DNA from: Corynebacterium sp. 74A
GTDB taxonomy: Bacteria > Actinomycetota > Actinomycetes > Mycobacteriales > Mycobacteriaceae
NCBI RefSeq assembly: GCF_008930665.1
Contig: NZ_PQMG01000003.1
Span: forward strand, 248,001-312,000
DNA: 64,000 nucleotides
Direction of reading: 5' to 3'
Below are positions 18,819 through 27,107 of the stretch, in pieces (the first letter of the stretch is position 1; each line of letters opens with the position of its first letter). The notes beneath the pieces are model-generated. The model did not search any database. It was not told where the DNA came from and worked only from the letters and a program-made list of their open reading frames with translations. Made by a program: the position numbers and the translations under genes.

Positions 18819-20137
18819 TGCTTTTCCCCCAATGATTCGTAGAGGTTTTCTAGGTTCATGCGCATATATCCCGTGTAGCCTTTGTCGCCTCCGCCGTACT
18901 CCATGGAGTTCAGCGGCAGCGCCCGACCATCGACTTCTTCGGCCACCACATTCGCGGTCTTGGGATCGGTGCCGTCTTCGTAATACACAACGTCGATGTC
19001 TTGCGCACGGGCGAAGCGAATGGAATCGGTAAGCACGCGCAGGCTCGGAGCCGAGTTCGTCGTCAGCCCCTGCAGCGGATGCTGAGTGAGCTGATAGTCA
19101 CGTGCGAGGTACGCGAAAGCATTGTGGGCGGTCACGAAATCGCGGCGCGGGGCGTCGAGCAGCTTCTCCTTGAACTGTGCCTCCATGGTGGTGAGTTCAC
19201 GCACCAGGTTGGACTTGTTCTTCTCGATCTCTTTTTCATGAGCGGGGATCAGCTTGCCCAGTTCCACGTTGATGGCATTCGCGTAGCGCTTAGCGTTGAC
19301 CACCGATAGCCACGAGTGCGGGTCGAAGCTCACGGTATCCGTTTCGGAGGAACCTCCGTCGACCACATTGCTCAGCTGTAGCTCATGGCCGTCACCATCC
19401 ACGAAGCTGTATTCCAGCAGAGACTCGGAGACGCGATCAGAGACGAACACCCACTCCCCCGACTCGGGGAATTTGAAGGTCACTTCGCCAGATTGGTGAC
19501 CCATCTGAATGTCATACACCTGGCCGGGGACGACCTCGGTGGCGGCACGCTGCTCGAGCTGTGCCCCCTTATCGTCCATCACCTCGCGGCCTTTGTCGAT
19601 GTAGTCCTGCTCGCTCAGGCCTTCCTCGAAGGGGAAGAAGGCACCGCGCAGCGAGCGTTCGTGGGTGTGACCAAAGACCATGGTGTAGTTCCTCGAACTA
19701 TCAATGGTGCCGCGCCCCATGTATTGGAACTCGCCGAGAGCGGCTGCGCCCTTGTAGTTAATGAGGTCCACGTAGTCAGAAAGCTGCAATACCGGCAGGT
19801 TGGGCAGAATGTCGCGAATTTGCGGTAACCACGGCTCCATATTGGCGCCGTTGACTACGAGCATGTCGGCCTCAGAGAGGGCCTTGATGTTTTTCGGTGT
19901 GGGCTCCCAGAGATGCGGGTCTTGGCCTTGGGGCAAAAAGCTACGCACCTCGGCGTGATCGCCGGCGATCTCGGACACGAGGCTGTAGATGGGATAAAAC
20001 GACGCGTAGATCAGCGGAGTATCGCCTGAAGGGCCTGAAGACGACTCGTCGCCCCCGCCGTTCGTTGCACTAGGCGAAGCCGCGCAACCAGCGAGAGCGA
20101 CAAGCAAACTGAGGAGCAGAAGGATTCTTTTCATCAC
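18815..20137 (-). CDS. znuA: metal-binding lipoprotein (ZnuA family) with a large central insertion
   Basis: Solute-binding protein that delivers metal to the ABC permease. At 440 residues it is longer than the usual 300-320. The signal peptide has lipobox ALAGC (C18). The N-lobe begins at about residue 41 (LIYASFYPIYSLV), with ligand H75 in GQDPHLWEPT and a second in DPHSWLS (H274). A third lies in TAHNAFAYLARDY, with a terminal acidic ligand in YYEDGTD. Between about 126 and 268 lies an insertion of about 140 residues containing GHTHE, GHQSGEVTF and beta-rich sequence, in place of the short His-rich loop of ordinary ZnuA. Start may be either of two adjacent ATGs. ZinT is encoded 37 bp upstream. 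Confidence 0.88.
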   Translation of the reverse strand: MMKRILLLLSLLVALAGCAASPSATNGGGDESSSGPSGDTPLIYASFYPIYSLVSEIAGDHAEVRSFLPQGQDPHLWEPTPKNIKALSEADMLVVNGANMEPWLPQIRDILPNLPVLQLSDYVDLINYKGAAALGEFQYMGRGTIDSSRNYTMVFGHTHERSLRGAFFPFEEGLSEQDYIDKGREVMDDKGAQLEQRAATEVVPGQVYDIQMGHQSGEVTFKFPESGEWVFVSDRVSESLLEYSFVDGDGHELQLSNVVDGGSSETDTVSFDPHSWLSVVNAKRYANAINVELGKLIPAHEKEIEKNKSNLVRELTTMEAQFKEKLLDAPRRDFVTAHNAFAYLARDYQLTQHPLQGLTTNSAPSLRVLTDSIRFARAQDIDVVYYEDGTDPKTANVVAEEVDGRALPLNSMEYGGGDKGYTGYMRMNLENLYESLGEKQ

Positions 20138-20174
20138 TTCAATGCGTGCCTAATCGGCACAACCTCCATCAATT

Positions 20175-20855
20175 TTAGTGAGCGTGCTCCAGAAGCTCTT
20201 CTTGGATCTGTGCCTGGGTAGCGCTATCTGGGTTCACGAAAGTCGGGAAGTTCTCGGAATCGAGAAGGGCATCCTTGTCATCGCCGAAACGAGCGTGGAA
20301 GTGCTCGAGGGTCTCCTCACCGTGCTTCGGCATGAGCAGGACATACTTGTTCTCGGCGTCACCCTTGGCCTCGAAAACGTACCAAGTGAAGTCTTTGCCG
20401 TTGAAGCTCTTATCCACGGACTCGAGGAACTCGTACTCGACGGGTTCCTCGGAGGGGTTCTCCAGCTCGTCCGCGGTCTTGACGAAGGTCATGGAGTCGC
20501 CATCGACAACCAGGCCCTCGTAGGGCAGACCGTAGGACTCCTGCAGCTCCTTCTTGAGCTCGTCGACGCTCTCGCCGTGCTCTTCAGCAGCCTTGGCGAA
20601 GCCTTCCTCCATCTCAGGGTCCTCAATGTAGCTGCCGAGGCTGCGGTAGGTGCCATCCCAGTCGGCGAGGGTGGCCTTGGTGGCCTCGGTGGCATCCGAG
20701 GCGGCCTCGGAGGCGGTCTCGCTAGCCTCGGAGACGGCGGAGGTAGCAGATTCGGTTGCGGACGACACAGTGTCCTTGGCCTCCTCGCTGGAGCAGCCAG
20801 CGAGCGCCAGAGAGCCGGCGGCGGCGATTGCGAGAATGGAGCGGGAAAGCTTCAT
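20175..20855 (-). CDS. zinT: ZinT-like metal-binding lipoprotein
   Basis: Secreted, lipid-anchored protein of the ZinT/YodA family, which captures zinc outside the membrane and hands it to ZnuA. The 226-residue product has a signal peptide with lipobox LALAGC, a spacer of Ala/Ser/Glu/Thr repeats (residues 22-65), the family opening DWDGTYRSLGSYIEDPEM, FTWYVFEAKG, and the metal site EHFHARFGDD. In Firmicutes the same domain is fused to the binding protein (AdcA); here it is a separate first gene of the operon. A decayed copy lies beyond the other end of the operon (16480-17047). Confidence 0.88.
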   Translation of the reverse strand: MKLSRSILAIAAAGSLALAGCSSEEAKDTVSSATESATSAVSEASETASEAASDATEATKATLADWDGTYRSLGSYIEDPEMEEGFAKAAEEHGESVDELKKELQESYGLPYEGLVVDGDSMTFVKTADELENPSEEPVEYEFLESVDKSFNGKDFTWYVFEAKGDAENKYVLLMPKHGEETLEHFHARFGDDKDALLDSENFPTFVNPDSATQAQIQEELLEHAH

Positions 20856-20902
20856 GAGAGCCCTTTCCTTTTGTGCACAGTTACGGTTTACATCGCGCCA
20901 CT

Positions 20903-20925
20903 GTCCAAAAAATCACTTTTTGGAC
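20903..20925. promoter_or_regulatory. perfect 9-bp inverted repeat in the zinT leader
   Basis: GTCCAAAAA and TTTTTGGAC separated by 5 bases, 48 bp before zinT. It could be a regulator site or an RNA hairpin; no T-run follows on the reverse strand. Confidence 0.45.
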
Positions 20926-20939
20926 GCGGCTCGAGACAA

Positions 20940-20957
20940 GGTTCAATTGATTGAACC
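20940..20957. promoter_or_regulatory. palindrome GGTTCAATTGATTGAACC, candidate metal-regulator operator
   Basis: Two 8-bp perfect arms around a TG centre. On the reverse strand a TAAGCT -10-like hexamer (20969-20964) lies just upstream, so the palindrome covers the expected transcription start of zinT-znuACB, where a repressor would bind. Zur is the natural candidate, but the sequence is not a clear match to a Zur box I know. Confidence 0.5.
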
Positions 20958-21004
20958 AAGCTGAGCTTAGGCTAAAACTATCTGGAGAAGAGTGTCAATA
21001 GATT

Positions 21005-21019
21005 ACCCCCTAGTGGGGC
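21005..21019. promoter_or_regulatory. ACCCCCTAGTGGGGC element
   Basis: A C-run/G-run imperfect palindrome between the zinT and HlyIII genes. It fits the loose RamA consensus (C4-6, short spacer, G4-6) and is also reminiscent of CsoR-type copper operators. A near copy (ACCCCCTATTGGGC) lies upstream of the mctC operon at 34544. Confidence 0.35.
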
Positions 21020-21188
21020 GATACCCCAGCTATGCTCGAACTTTATACGTGATCTAGCTCGCCTTGCCGGTGAATTCACCCGAGCTTAAGCTGTGAACGT
21101 CCACCCACCGCGGCGGGTAGGAAGAATGGCTAGGCATACACTATCCATTACGGCCTTCGGCACACCCCATAAGAGAAAGGCGTCCCCC

Positions 21189-21896
21189 GTGGAACCCTCC
21201 ACAATAACGGTCCACAGCACTCGTGCTTATCGCGGCGAGCGACCGCGGGGGCGCGGCTGGGTACACGCCGTGGCCACCGTGCTGGGAATCATTGCCGCCA
21301 GTGTGTTGGCTACCTATAGCTGGATCATGCTCACCCCAGCCCAAGCGAGCGGCGTGATGATTTATGGGGCGGGCATGGTGGCCCTGTTTAGTGTGTCGGC
21401 GACCTACCATCTTGGGCCGTGGCGCCGCCCCAGCACCGTGATGTGGTGGCGTCGTGCCGATCATTCCACCATCGCCGTCTTTATCGCCGCCACCTACACC
21501 CCCATGTTGTTGTTGAGTGTCGACTCCCCTCTCGCTGAGTGGATGCTCGTGGCCGCGTGGGCCGGCGCCGCCGCCGCGGTGGCACTGAATATGGTGTGGA
21601 TCAACCATCCCCGCTGGCTGGATGTGGCAGTGTATCTCGTCTTGGGCTGGCTCGTGGTTCCTATCCTCCCGCAACTTCTTGCGGGCACGGGATGGACTGT
21701 GGTGTGGCTTCTTGCCGCCGGTGGCGTGATCTATTCCGCGGGGTCTGTCATCTATGGCCTCAAACGCCCAGGACGTAATGCCCGCTATATCGGCTACCAC
21801 GAGTATTTTCATGCCGCCACGGTGGTGGCCGCCGCGCTGCACTATGCGGCGGTGTGGCTGGTGGTTGTGAACCACGCTACCGCACTGTGCGCTTAA
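21189..21896 (+). CDS. hemolysin III / PAQR-like membrane protein
   Basis: A 235-residue seven-helix membrane protein of the HlyIII family. Conserved family sites are visible: SATYHLGPW (His in helix 2), RRADHSTIAVFIAATYTP (Asp-His), and YHEYFHAATVVAAALHY near the C-terminus. Together these form the metal-dependent hydrolase-like site of the CREST/PAQR superfamily. The physiological role in bacteria is unsettled. The open frame extends upstream, but GTG 21189 has GAGAAAGG at 8 bases and gives the expected short N-terminus. The stop overlaps the stop of the convergent efflux gene. Confidence 0.82.
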   Translation: MEPSTITVHSTRAYRGERPRGRGWVHAVATVLGIIAASVLATYSWIMLTPAQASGVMIYGAGMVALFSVSATYHLGPWRRPSTVMWWRRADHSTIAVFIAATYTPMLLLSVDSPLAEWMLVAAWAGAAAAVALNMVWINHPRWLDVAVYLVLGWLVVPILPQLLAGTGWTVVWLLAAGGVIYSAGSVIYGLKRPGRNARYIGYHEYFHAATVVAAALHYAAVWLVVVNHATALCA

Positions 21897-23383
21897 CGCT
21901 GTGGGCGCAGGGTGAAAAATGCCATCGTCGCGGTCGCGCCCATAAGCACCACGGCGATCGCGGAGGTCACCACCACGCCAGAATCGAAGGCGGCCCGCGC
22001 CGAGGCAGCGAGCGCCTCCCCCGCCTCACCGCCGATGGACTCTGCGGTGGCAATAGCGCCGCCGAGAGTATCGCGGGCGGTAGCGGCCGCGGAGCCGGAG
22101 ATGGCGTCGGGCACATCCACATTGCTGCGATAGACGGCATTTACCACCGAGCCGAGCACCGCGGTGCCAAGCACGGCCCCCACCTCATAGGCGGTTTCCG
22201 AGATCGCGGATGCCGCCCCGGACTTCTCCGGCGGCACAGCGGAGAGAATGAGGTCATTAGAAATCGTCTCCGCCACGCCCACACCGATGCCGATCACCAT
22301 GAAGGCGAGCACGAGGCCCACGTCGGAGTGGGAGCGACCCGAGAACAGCACCAGGAGATAGCCGACCGCGTTCATCAGCAGTCCGAAAGTCACCAGCAGA
22401 TGAGCGTCGATACGCATAGCTGCCCTTACCACCAGCAGGCCGGCGATGATCGTGGCGATCATTCCCGGCACGAGCAAGAGCCCGGCCACCATGGGGCTAT
22501 GTCCACTGACCAGCTGGAAGTGCTGGGAGATGAAATACAGCAGCCCCACCAGCGACAGAATGGCAAAGAGGTTGGCCAGCACGGCGCCGGAAAATTGACC
22601 CAACCGGAACAGACGCATGTCGAGCATCGGATTCGCACTGCCCAGCTGCCGGCGCACAAAGAGCACACCGCAGAGCACGCCGGTGGTGGCGAAGAGAATC
22701 GGTTGCCAGCTGAAGCCGGAGGCGCCGATGTTTTTGATCGCCAGCACGATCGGCCCCATGGTGAAAAACGCGAGCACAATGGAGACAACATCCAGCGCCC
22801 CAGGATTCGGGTTACGAGATTCGGGGATCCACAGTGGCCCCAGCACGATCAACGGCACGAGCACTGGGATAGCCATCAAGAAGACGGAGCCCCAGTAGAA
22901 GTGCTCGAGCAACACGCCACCCACAACGGGGCCAATGGCGGCGCCGCCGGAGAATCCCGCGGCCCAAATCGCAATGGCGAGGCGACGCTCCGTGGGATCA
23001 CTAAAGATATTACGAATCAAGGAGAGCGTGGCCGGCATGATCATCGCACCGAACAGGCCCATGCCCGCACGAGATACCACCAACAGGGCGGCGCTCGGAG
23101 CGAGGGCGGCCACCACGGAGATCACCGCGAAGCCAGAGCAACCGATCAGCAGCATGAGGCGCCGGCCTACGCGATCGCCGATACTGCCCATGGGGATCAG
23201 CAATCCAGCCAATACCAGCGGGTAGATATCCACCAACCACAGCAGCTGGGTGCCCGTGGGCGTCAGCTGCTCGGAGATATTTGGCAGGGCGAAGCTGAGG
23301 ACCGTGTTATCGATGGAGACGAGCAGCACCGGCAGCATGAGTACCGCCAGGGCCTTCCATCTATCTCTCTGTTCTGGAGTCAT
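21893..23383 (-). CDS. MFS drug-efflux transporter, DHA2 (14-helix) family
   Basis: A 496-residue proton-driven exporter. It has motif A (GSIGDRVGRRLMLLIGC) and a motif-C-like WAAGFSGGAAIGPVVGGVLLEHFYWGSVF, and enough hydrophobic segments for 14 helices, as in EmrB/CgmA-type proteins. The upstream in-frame codon at 23395 is possible, but ATG 23383 (MTPEQRDRWKAL) is more natural. It is divergent from a tetR gene 90 bp away, the layout of C. glutamicum cgmA-cgmR, so it is probably repressed by that regulator and induced by toxic cations or drugs. Confidence 0.88.
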   Translation of the reverse strand: MTPEQRDRWKALAVLMLPVLLVSIDNTVLSFALPNISEQLTPTGTQLLWLVDIYPLVLAGLLIPMGSIGDRVGRRLMLLIGCSGFAVISVVAALAPSAALLVVSRAGMGLFGAMIMPATLSLIRNIFSDPTERRLAIAIWAAGFSGGAAIGPVVGGVLLEHFYWGSVFLMAIPVLVPLIVLGPLWIPESRNPNPGALDVVSIVLAFFTMGPIVLAIKNIGASGFSWQPILFATTGVLCGVLFVRRQLGSANPMLDMRLFRLGQFSGAVLANLFAILSLVGLLYFISQHFQLVSGHSPMVAGLLLVPGMIATIIAGLLVVRAAMRIDAHLLVTFGLLMNAVGYLLVLFSGRSHSDVGLVLAFMVIGIGVGVAETISNDLILSAVPPEKSGAASAISETAYEVGAVLGTAVLGSVVNAVYRSNVDVPDAISGSAAATARDTLGGAIATAESIGGEAGEALAASARAAFDSGVVVTSAIAVVLMGATATMAFFTLRPQR

Positions 23384-23412
23384 AGCGATACACAATCTAA
23401 CAGACCCAGACT

Positions 23413-23435
23413 AAACCGTCCAGCCGGTACAGTTT
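23413..23435. promoter_or_regulatory. candidate TetR operator
   Basis: Imperfect palindrome with arms AAACCGT and ACAGTTT (6 of 7 complementary) in the space between the efflux gene and its divergent regulator. Confidence 0.45.
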
Positions 23436-23473
23436 TGCTGGTAAAGAGCACCTTACTGCGCTAGTATGACGGC

Positions 23474-24010
23474 ATGTCCGCACGCGAAGCTGTCCTCGAC
23501 GCCTATGAAACGCTGCTCATTGAACGCGATGATCAGGCCGCCACAATCAAGGCCATCGCGCAGGCCGCCGGCTGTTCCAAGGGCGGGCTGCTCTACCACT
23601 TCCCCAGCAAACAGGCGCTCGCAGACGGTCTCATCGACAGGCTGAAGCGCCGCACCAGCGACGATATTGAGACGATGCGCACCGCCGAGGAGGGCGCGGT
23701 GAACTACTACCTGCGCACCTCCGCCGTCACCAATGATCACTTCGGCCGCACGCTCATGGCCGTCACAAAGATCGGCGCGAGCCACAGCGACACCGTGGAG
23801 AACGCGCTGTCGCTGGTACAGGAACGCTTTCTCGCCGAGCTGCGGCGCTACTGCCCCAACGAGAATGTGGCCATCGCCGTGCTGCTGCTGGGCGATGGCC
23901 TGTACTACAACGAAATCAATTCCGGATTCTGCTGCACGGCGAAGCGCGACGTGACCCCTGAGGTTCTCGCGGCTGCCGCCACGCTTATCGACGCCACCTC
24001 GCCGGATTAA
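23474..24010 (+). CDS. TetR-family transcriptional regulator
   Basis: A 178-residue repressor-like protein. The N-terminal helix-turn-helix (about residues 22-43) has IKAIAQAAGCSKGGLLYHFPSK, typical of the TetR family and close to CgmR. The C-terminal ligand domain is helical. TAGTAT lies exactly 6 bases before the ATG, so the mRNA is probably leaderless. It is divergent from the efflux gene that it most likely controls. The penultimate region contains a 12-mer copy at 23983 encoding Leu-Ile-Asp-Ala. Convergent with the lipoprotein gene, 7 bp away. Confidence 0.88.
   Translation: MSAREAVLDAYETLLIERDDQAATIKAIAQAAGCSKGGLLYHFPSKQALADGLIDRLKRRTSDDIETMRTAEEGAVNYYLRTSAVTNDHFGRTLMAVTKIGASHSDTVENALSLVQERFLAELRRYCPNENVAIAVLLLGDGLYYNEINSGFCCTAKRDVTPEVLAAAATLIDATSPD
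23983..23994 (-). repeat. copy of the 12-mer, inside tetR
   Basis: The coding strand reads acG CTT ATC GAC GCc acc (Thr-Leu-Ile-Asp-Ala-Thr), a few codons before the stop. Confidence 0.9.
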
Positions 24011-24017
24011 TCCCCGT

Positions 24018-24668
24018 TTAGGCGGGGGCGTTGATGTAGATATTCTCCAGCAACTGGTCCCGTAGTTCTGACTGCACCGGCTCGCCTGATTCATCGATCA
24101 CGGTGGCCACGAGGCTAATCGAACGCTCCCCGAGCGGCACCACGATCATCTTCGCCTCCTGCACGACCTGCACATCCAGCATGGTGGTGTTGTAGGTCAT
24201 GTTCTTCGCAGGATAGCCGCAGACTTCGGGGGCGTCGGTGACCTGGAGGTCACCATCCTGGGAGAGCATGTTCAGGGTGTCGGTGTATTGCTGGAAGGCC
24301 TCCTCTGGGCCGACCTCGACGGTGCCGCCCACAATGCTGGCGGTGACCGAGCCGGAGCTCATGGACAGCAGAATGGAATCGGCTTCGGCCTCTGGGTGGC
24401 GCTCCCAGCCCTCGGGCAGGGGCATCGCCACGGTATAGCCGGTATCGCCGACGGTAACCTCGGCGCTCGGCCCCTCGATCGGGGCGCATGTGCCGGCGGT
24501 ATCTGCGGGCACATCCGCCGCAGCGGGAGCCTCCTCGCTGGCGGAGCTAGAGGCTGCGGCGGCAGGGGACTCCGCGGCAGAATTATCGGCATCCGAGCCG
24601 CAGGCGGCGAGCGGCATGATGAGTGCGGTGGTGGCTAGGGCGGCGAGGGAGATTCTGAGGCAACGCAT
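24018..24668 (-). CDS. secreted lipoprotein, LpqN-like
   Basis: A 216-residue predicted lipoprotein. The signal peptide MRCLRISLAALATTALIMPL ends in lipobox LAAC. A long Ala/Ser/Glu spacer follows, then a mixed alpha/beta domain with YTVAMPLPEGWERHPE, SIVGGTVEVGPEEAFQQYTDTL and VCGYPAKNMTYN. This resembles the actinobacterial LpqN/LpqT group, surface lipoproteins of unclear function; that assignment is tentative. ATG 24668 is chosen because it gives the complete signal peptide; codons upstream are not signal-like. Confidence 0.75.
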   Translation of the reverse strand: MRCLRISLAALATTALIMPLAACGSDADNSAAESPAAAASSSASEEAPAAADVPADTAGTCAPIEGPSAEVTVGDTGYTVAMPLPEGWERHPEAEADSILLSMSSGSVTASIVGGTVEVGPEEAFQQYTDTLNMLSQDGDLQVTDAPEVCGYPAKNMTYNTTMLDVQVVQEAKMIVVPLGERSISLVATVIDESGEPVQSELRDQLLENIYINAPA

Positions 24669-24708
24669 AGTTGAGTATCGTAGCGTGCCGAGCGGACACG
24701 GACAGGGC

Positions 24709-24762
24709 CAAGCCCCGCCCACGGTGGCTATGAGTGCGAATGCACACCGTGAACGGGGCTTG
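24709..24762 (-). terminator. hairpin downstream of glpK
   Basis: Long complementary arms (about 18 bases each, mostly paired, containing AGCCCCG...CACGGTG) between the glpK stop and the lipoprotein gene start. It lacks a clear T-run but sits where the glp operon should end. Confidence 0.5.
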
Positions 24763-24796
24763 TATCTATTCCCTCACACACTGTCCCGTACGGAGG

Positions 24797-26329
24797 TTAA
24801 TCCTCCTCGGGGACCTCCCAGTTATAGGAGCGTTCCACAGCACGGTTCCAATCGCTGTAGAGACGATCAACCTCTTCTTGCGGCATGGAGGGGCTCCATG
24901 TCTTCGCCTCAGAGGACTGGTCCTTCAATGCAGCCAGGTCTTCCCAGAAGCCGACCCCCAGGCCGGCAGCGTAGGCCGCGCCGGTCGCGGTGGTTTCCAC
25001 GTTCTTCGGGCGCACCACCTTGGTGCCCAGAATATCGGACTGGAACTGCATGAGCAGCTCGTTCATGGTCATGCCGCCGTCGACGCGCAGGTTGGTGATC
25101 TCCACTCCGGAATCGGCCACCATGGCGTCGGCCACCTCGCGGGTCTGGTAGGCAGTGGCCTCCAGCACGGCGCGGGCGATGTGCTTGCGGTTGGTGAAGC
25201 GGGTCAGGCCGACGATCACGCCGCGGGCATCGGAGCGCCAGCGCGGGGCGAATAGCCCCGAGAAGGCGGGCACGATGTACACGCCGCCATTGTCCTTGGC
25301 CTCGCGAGCGAGATTCTCCACGGAGGGCGAGTTGGGGATCAGCTGCAGGTTGTCTCGCAGCCACTGCACTAGGGAGCCACCCATGGATACCGAGCCCTCC
25401 AGGGCGTAGACGGGCTTTTCGCCCTCGAGCTGGTAGCAGACGGTGGTGAGCAGGCCGTTTTCGCTCAGCTGCGGCTTGGTGCCGGTGTTGAGCAACAAGA
25501 ACAGGCCGGTGCCATAGGTGTTCTTGGCGTCGCCGGCGCGGAAGCAGCCCTGGCCGAACATGGCAGCCTGCTGGTCGCCCAAGATGGCCTTGATCGGCAC
25601 CCCGGAGAGCGAGCCGCGGGCACGGATGGAGCGGAAGTCACCCACGGAGGGGCGGATCTCGGGAAGCATGGACATCGGAATACCCATGGCCTCGCACAGC
25701 TCCTCGTCCCACTCCAGGGTTTCCAGGTCCATGAGCAAGGTACGGGAGGCGTTGGTGACATCGGTGGCGTGCAGCGCCTCTGCCCCATCGTCACCCTCGG
25801 CGCCACCGGTCATGTTCCACAGCAGCCAAGTGTCGATGGTGCCGAAGAGCAGCTCGCCCTTCTCGGCACGCTCGCGGGCGCCCTCGACGTTGTCGAGAAT
25901 CCACTTCACCTTCGGGCCGGCCGGATAGGAGTTGATGAGCAGACCCGTGCGCTTCTGCCACTTATCGGCAGTGCCCTCACCGATCAGCTTGCGGCAGATC
26001 TCAGTGGTGCGGGTGTCCTGCCACACGATGGCGTTGTAGATGGGCTCACCGGTGTTCTTGTCCCAGACAATGGTGGTCTCGCGCTGGTTGGTAATACCGA
26101 CAGCCAGCACATCCTGGGCGGAAATGTCCTGGTTAGCCAGAGCGCGGCCGACGGCGCGGCGGGTGTTGTCCCAAATCTCCTTGGGGTCGTGCTCCACCCA
26201 GCCCTTCTGTGGGAAGTACTGCTTGTGCTCGTACTGGCCCACAGAGACTTGGTTGGCGTCGTGATCGAAAATGATGCAGCGAGTCGAGGTAGTACCTTGA
26301 TCAATCGCGGCAATGTATTTGGTGGACAT
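24797..26329 (-). CDS. glpK: glycerol kinase
   Basis: Phosphorylates glycerol to sn-glycerol 3-phosphate with ATP. The 510-residue FGGY-family protein begins with the phosphate loop [13 protein letters not shown] and contains [25 protein letters not shown], the [12 protein letters not shown] nucleotide site and [12 protein letters not shown]. Start ATG 26329 is preceded by GGAGAAC. It is the third gene of glpD-glpF-glpK, 37 bp after glpF. Confidence 0.96.
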   Translation of the reverse strand: MSTKYIAAIDQGTTSTRCIIFDHDANQVSVGQYEHKQYFPQKGWVEHDPKEIWDNTRRAVGRALANQDISAQDVLAVGITNQRETTIVWDKNTGEPIYNAIVWQDTRTTEICRKLIGEGTADKWQKRTGLLINSYPAGPKVKWILDNVEGARERAEKGELLFGTIDTWLLWNMTGGAEGDDGAEALHATDVTNASRTLLMDLETLEWDEELCEAMGIPMSMLPEIRPSVGDFRSIRARGSLSGVPIKAILGDQQAAMFGQGCFRAGDAKNTYGTGLFLLLNTGTKPQLSENGLLTTVCYQLEGEKPVYALEGSVSMGGSLVQWLRDNLQLIPNSPSVENLAREAKDNGGVYIVPAFSGLFAPRWRSDARGVIVGLTRFTNRKHIARAVLEATAYQTREVADAMVADSGVEITNLRVDGGMTMNELLMQFQSDILGTKVVRPKNVETTATGAAYAAGLGVGFWEDLAALKDQSSEAKTWSPSMPQEEVDRLYSDWNRAVERSYNWEVPEED

Positions 26330-26366
26330 AGTGTTCTCCAATGGTGGGGTGATGGGGGAAGGTGGA

Positions 26367-27107
26367 TTACATGACGGTGGCCATGAGGCCAACGACGACG
26401 GCTGCAATCATCGGGGCGACAACAGGAACCCAGGCGTAGCCCCAGTTCGCGTCGGCTTTGCCCTTGATGGGCAGGAGGAAGGCATAGGCGATACGAGGAC
26501 CAAGGTCACGGGCCGGGTTGATGGCATAACCGGTGGGGGTACCAAGGGACATACCGATGGAGACCACCACGAAGGCCACGGCGAAGTAGGTCATCGGGCC
26601 GAGCTCGCCACCGGTGGGACCCCAGGCGATGAAGGCCAGGAGCACGAAGGTTGCCATGAACTCGGTGAATGCGTTCCAGCCATTCTTCGGATGGGCGGGG
26701 CCGGTGAAGAAGATGCCACCGGTCACACTGTTCGCATCGGTGTTCTCGCCGTTGTCGTCCAGCGAGTTGGCGTCGAAAAGCTGCTTGAAGGTGAGGTAGC
26801 AGAGCACTGCTCCGAAGAGACCGCCGAGCATCTGACCGACGATGTAATAAGGAACGAGCTCCCACGGGGTGGCACCATTGAGCGCAAGCATCACAGTCAC
26901 GGCCGGGTTCAGGTGGCCTCCGGAGACATTGGCCACGGAGGCACCGATAAACACGGCCATACCCCAACCGAGGGCAATGAGAAGCCAGCCAGTGTTCCGG
27001 GCGCCGGAGGTGCGCAGCGTATTAACGGCGCACACTCCATTACCGAGGAGCAGGAGCAGGGCGGTGCCGAGGAATTCCCAGCCCAGCGCTTGGGTTGCTG
27101 TGATCAT
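26367..27107 (-). CDS. glpF: glycerol uptake facilitator (aquaglyceroporin)
   Basis: A 246-residue MIP-family channel for glycerol entry. Both pore half-helix motifs are present: [10 protein letters not shown] and [12 protein letters not shown]. The Asp after the second NPAR is the glycerol-facilitator signature, distinguishing it from water-selective aquaporins. Its ATG overlaps the glpD stop (TAATG), so the two are translationally coupled. Confidence 0.95.
   Translation of the reverse strand: MITATQALGWEFLGTALLLLLGNGVCAVNTLRTSGARNTGWLLIALGWGMAVFIGASVANVSGGHLNPAVTVMLALNGATPWELVPYYIVGQMLGGLFGAVLCYLTFKQLFDANSLDDNGENTDANSVTGGIFFTGPAHPKNGWNAFTEFMATFVLLAFIAWGPTGGELGPMTYFAVAFVVVSIGMSLGTPTGYAINPARDLGPRIAYAFLLPIKGKADANWGYAWVPVVAPMIAAVVVGLMATVM

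Noticed and set aside
22404..22415. GCGTCGATACGC in the efflux gene as another motif copy
   Set aside because: It has one mismatch in the core AAGC; one or so such near-match is expected by chance, so it was not counted.
21854..23464. A 536-codon frame antisense to the efflux transporter
   Set aside because: Composition dominated by His, Gln, Gly and Asp; shadow of the MFS gene.
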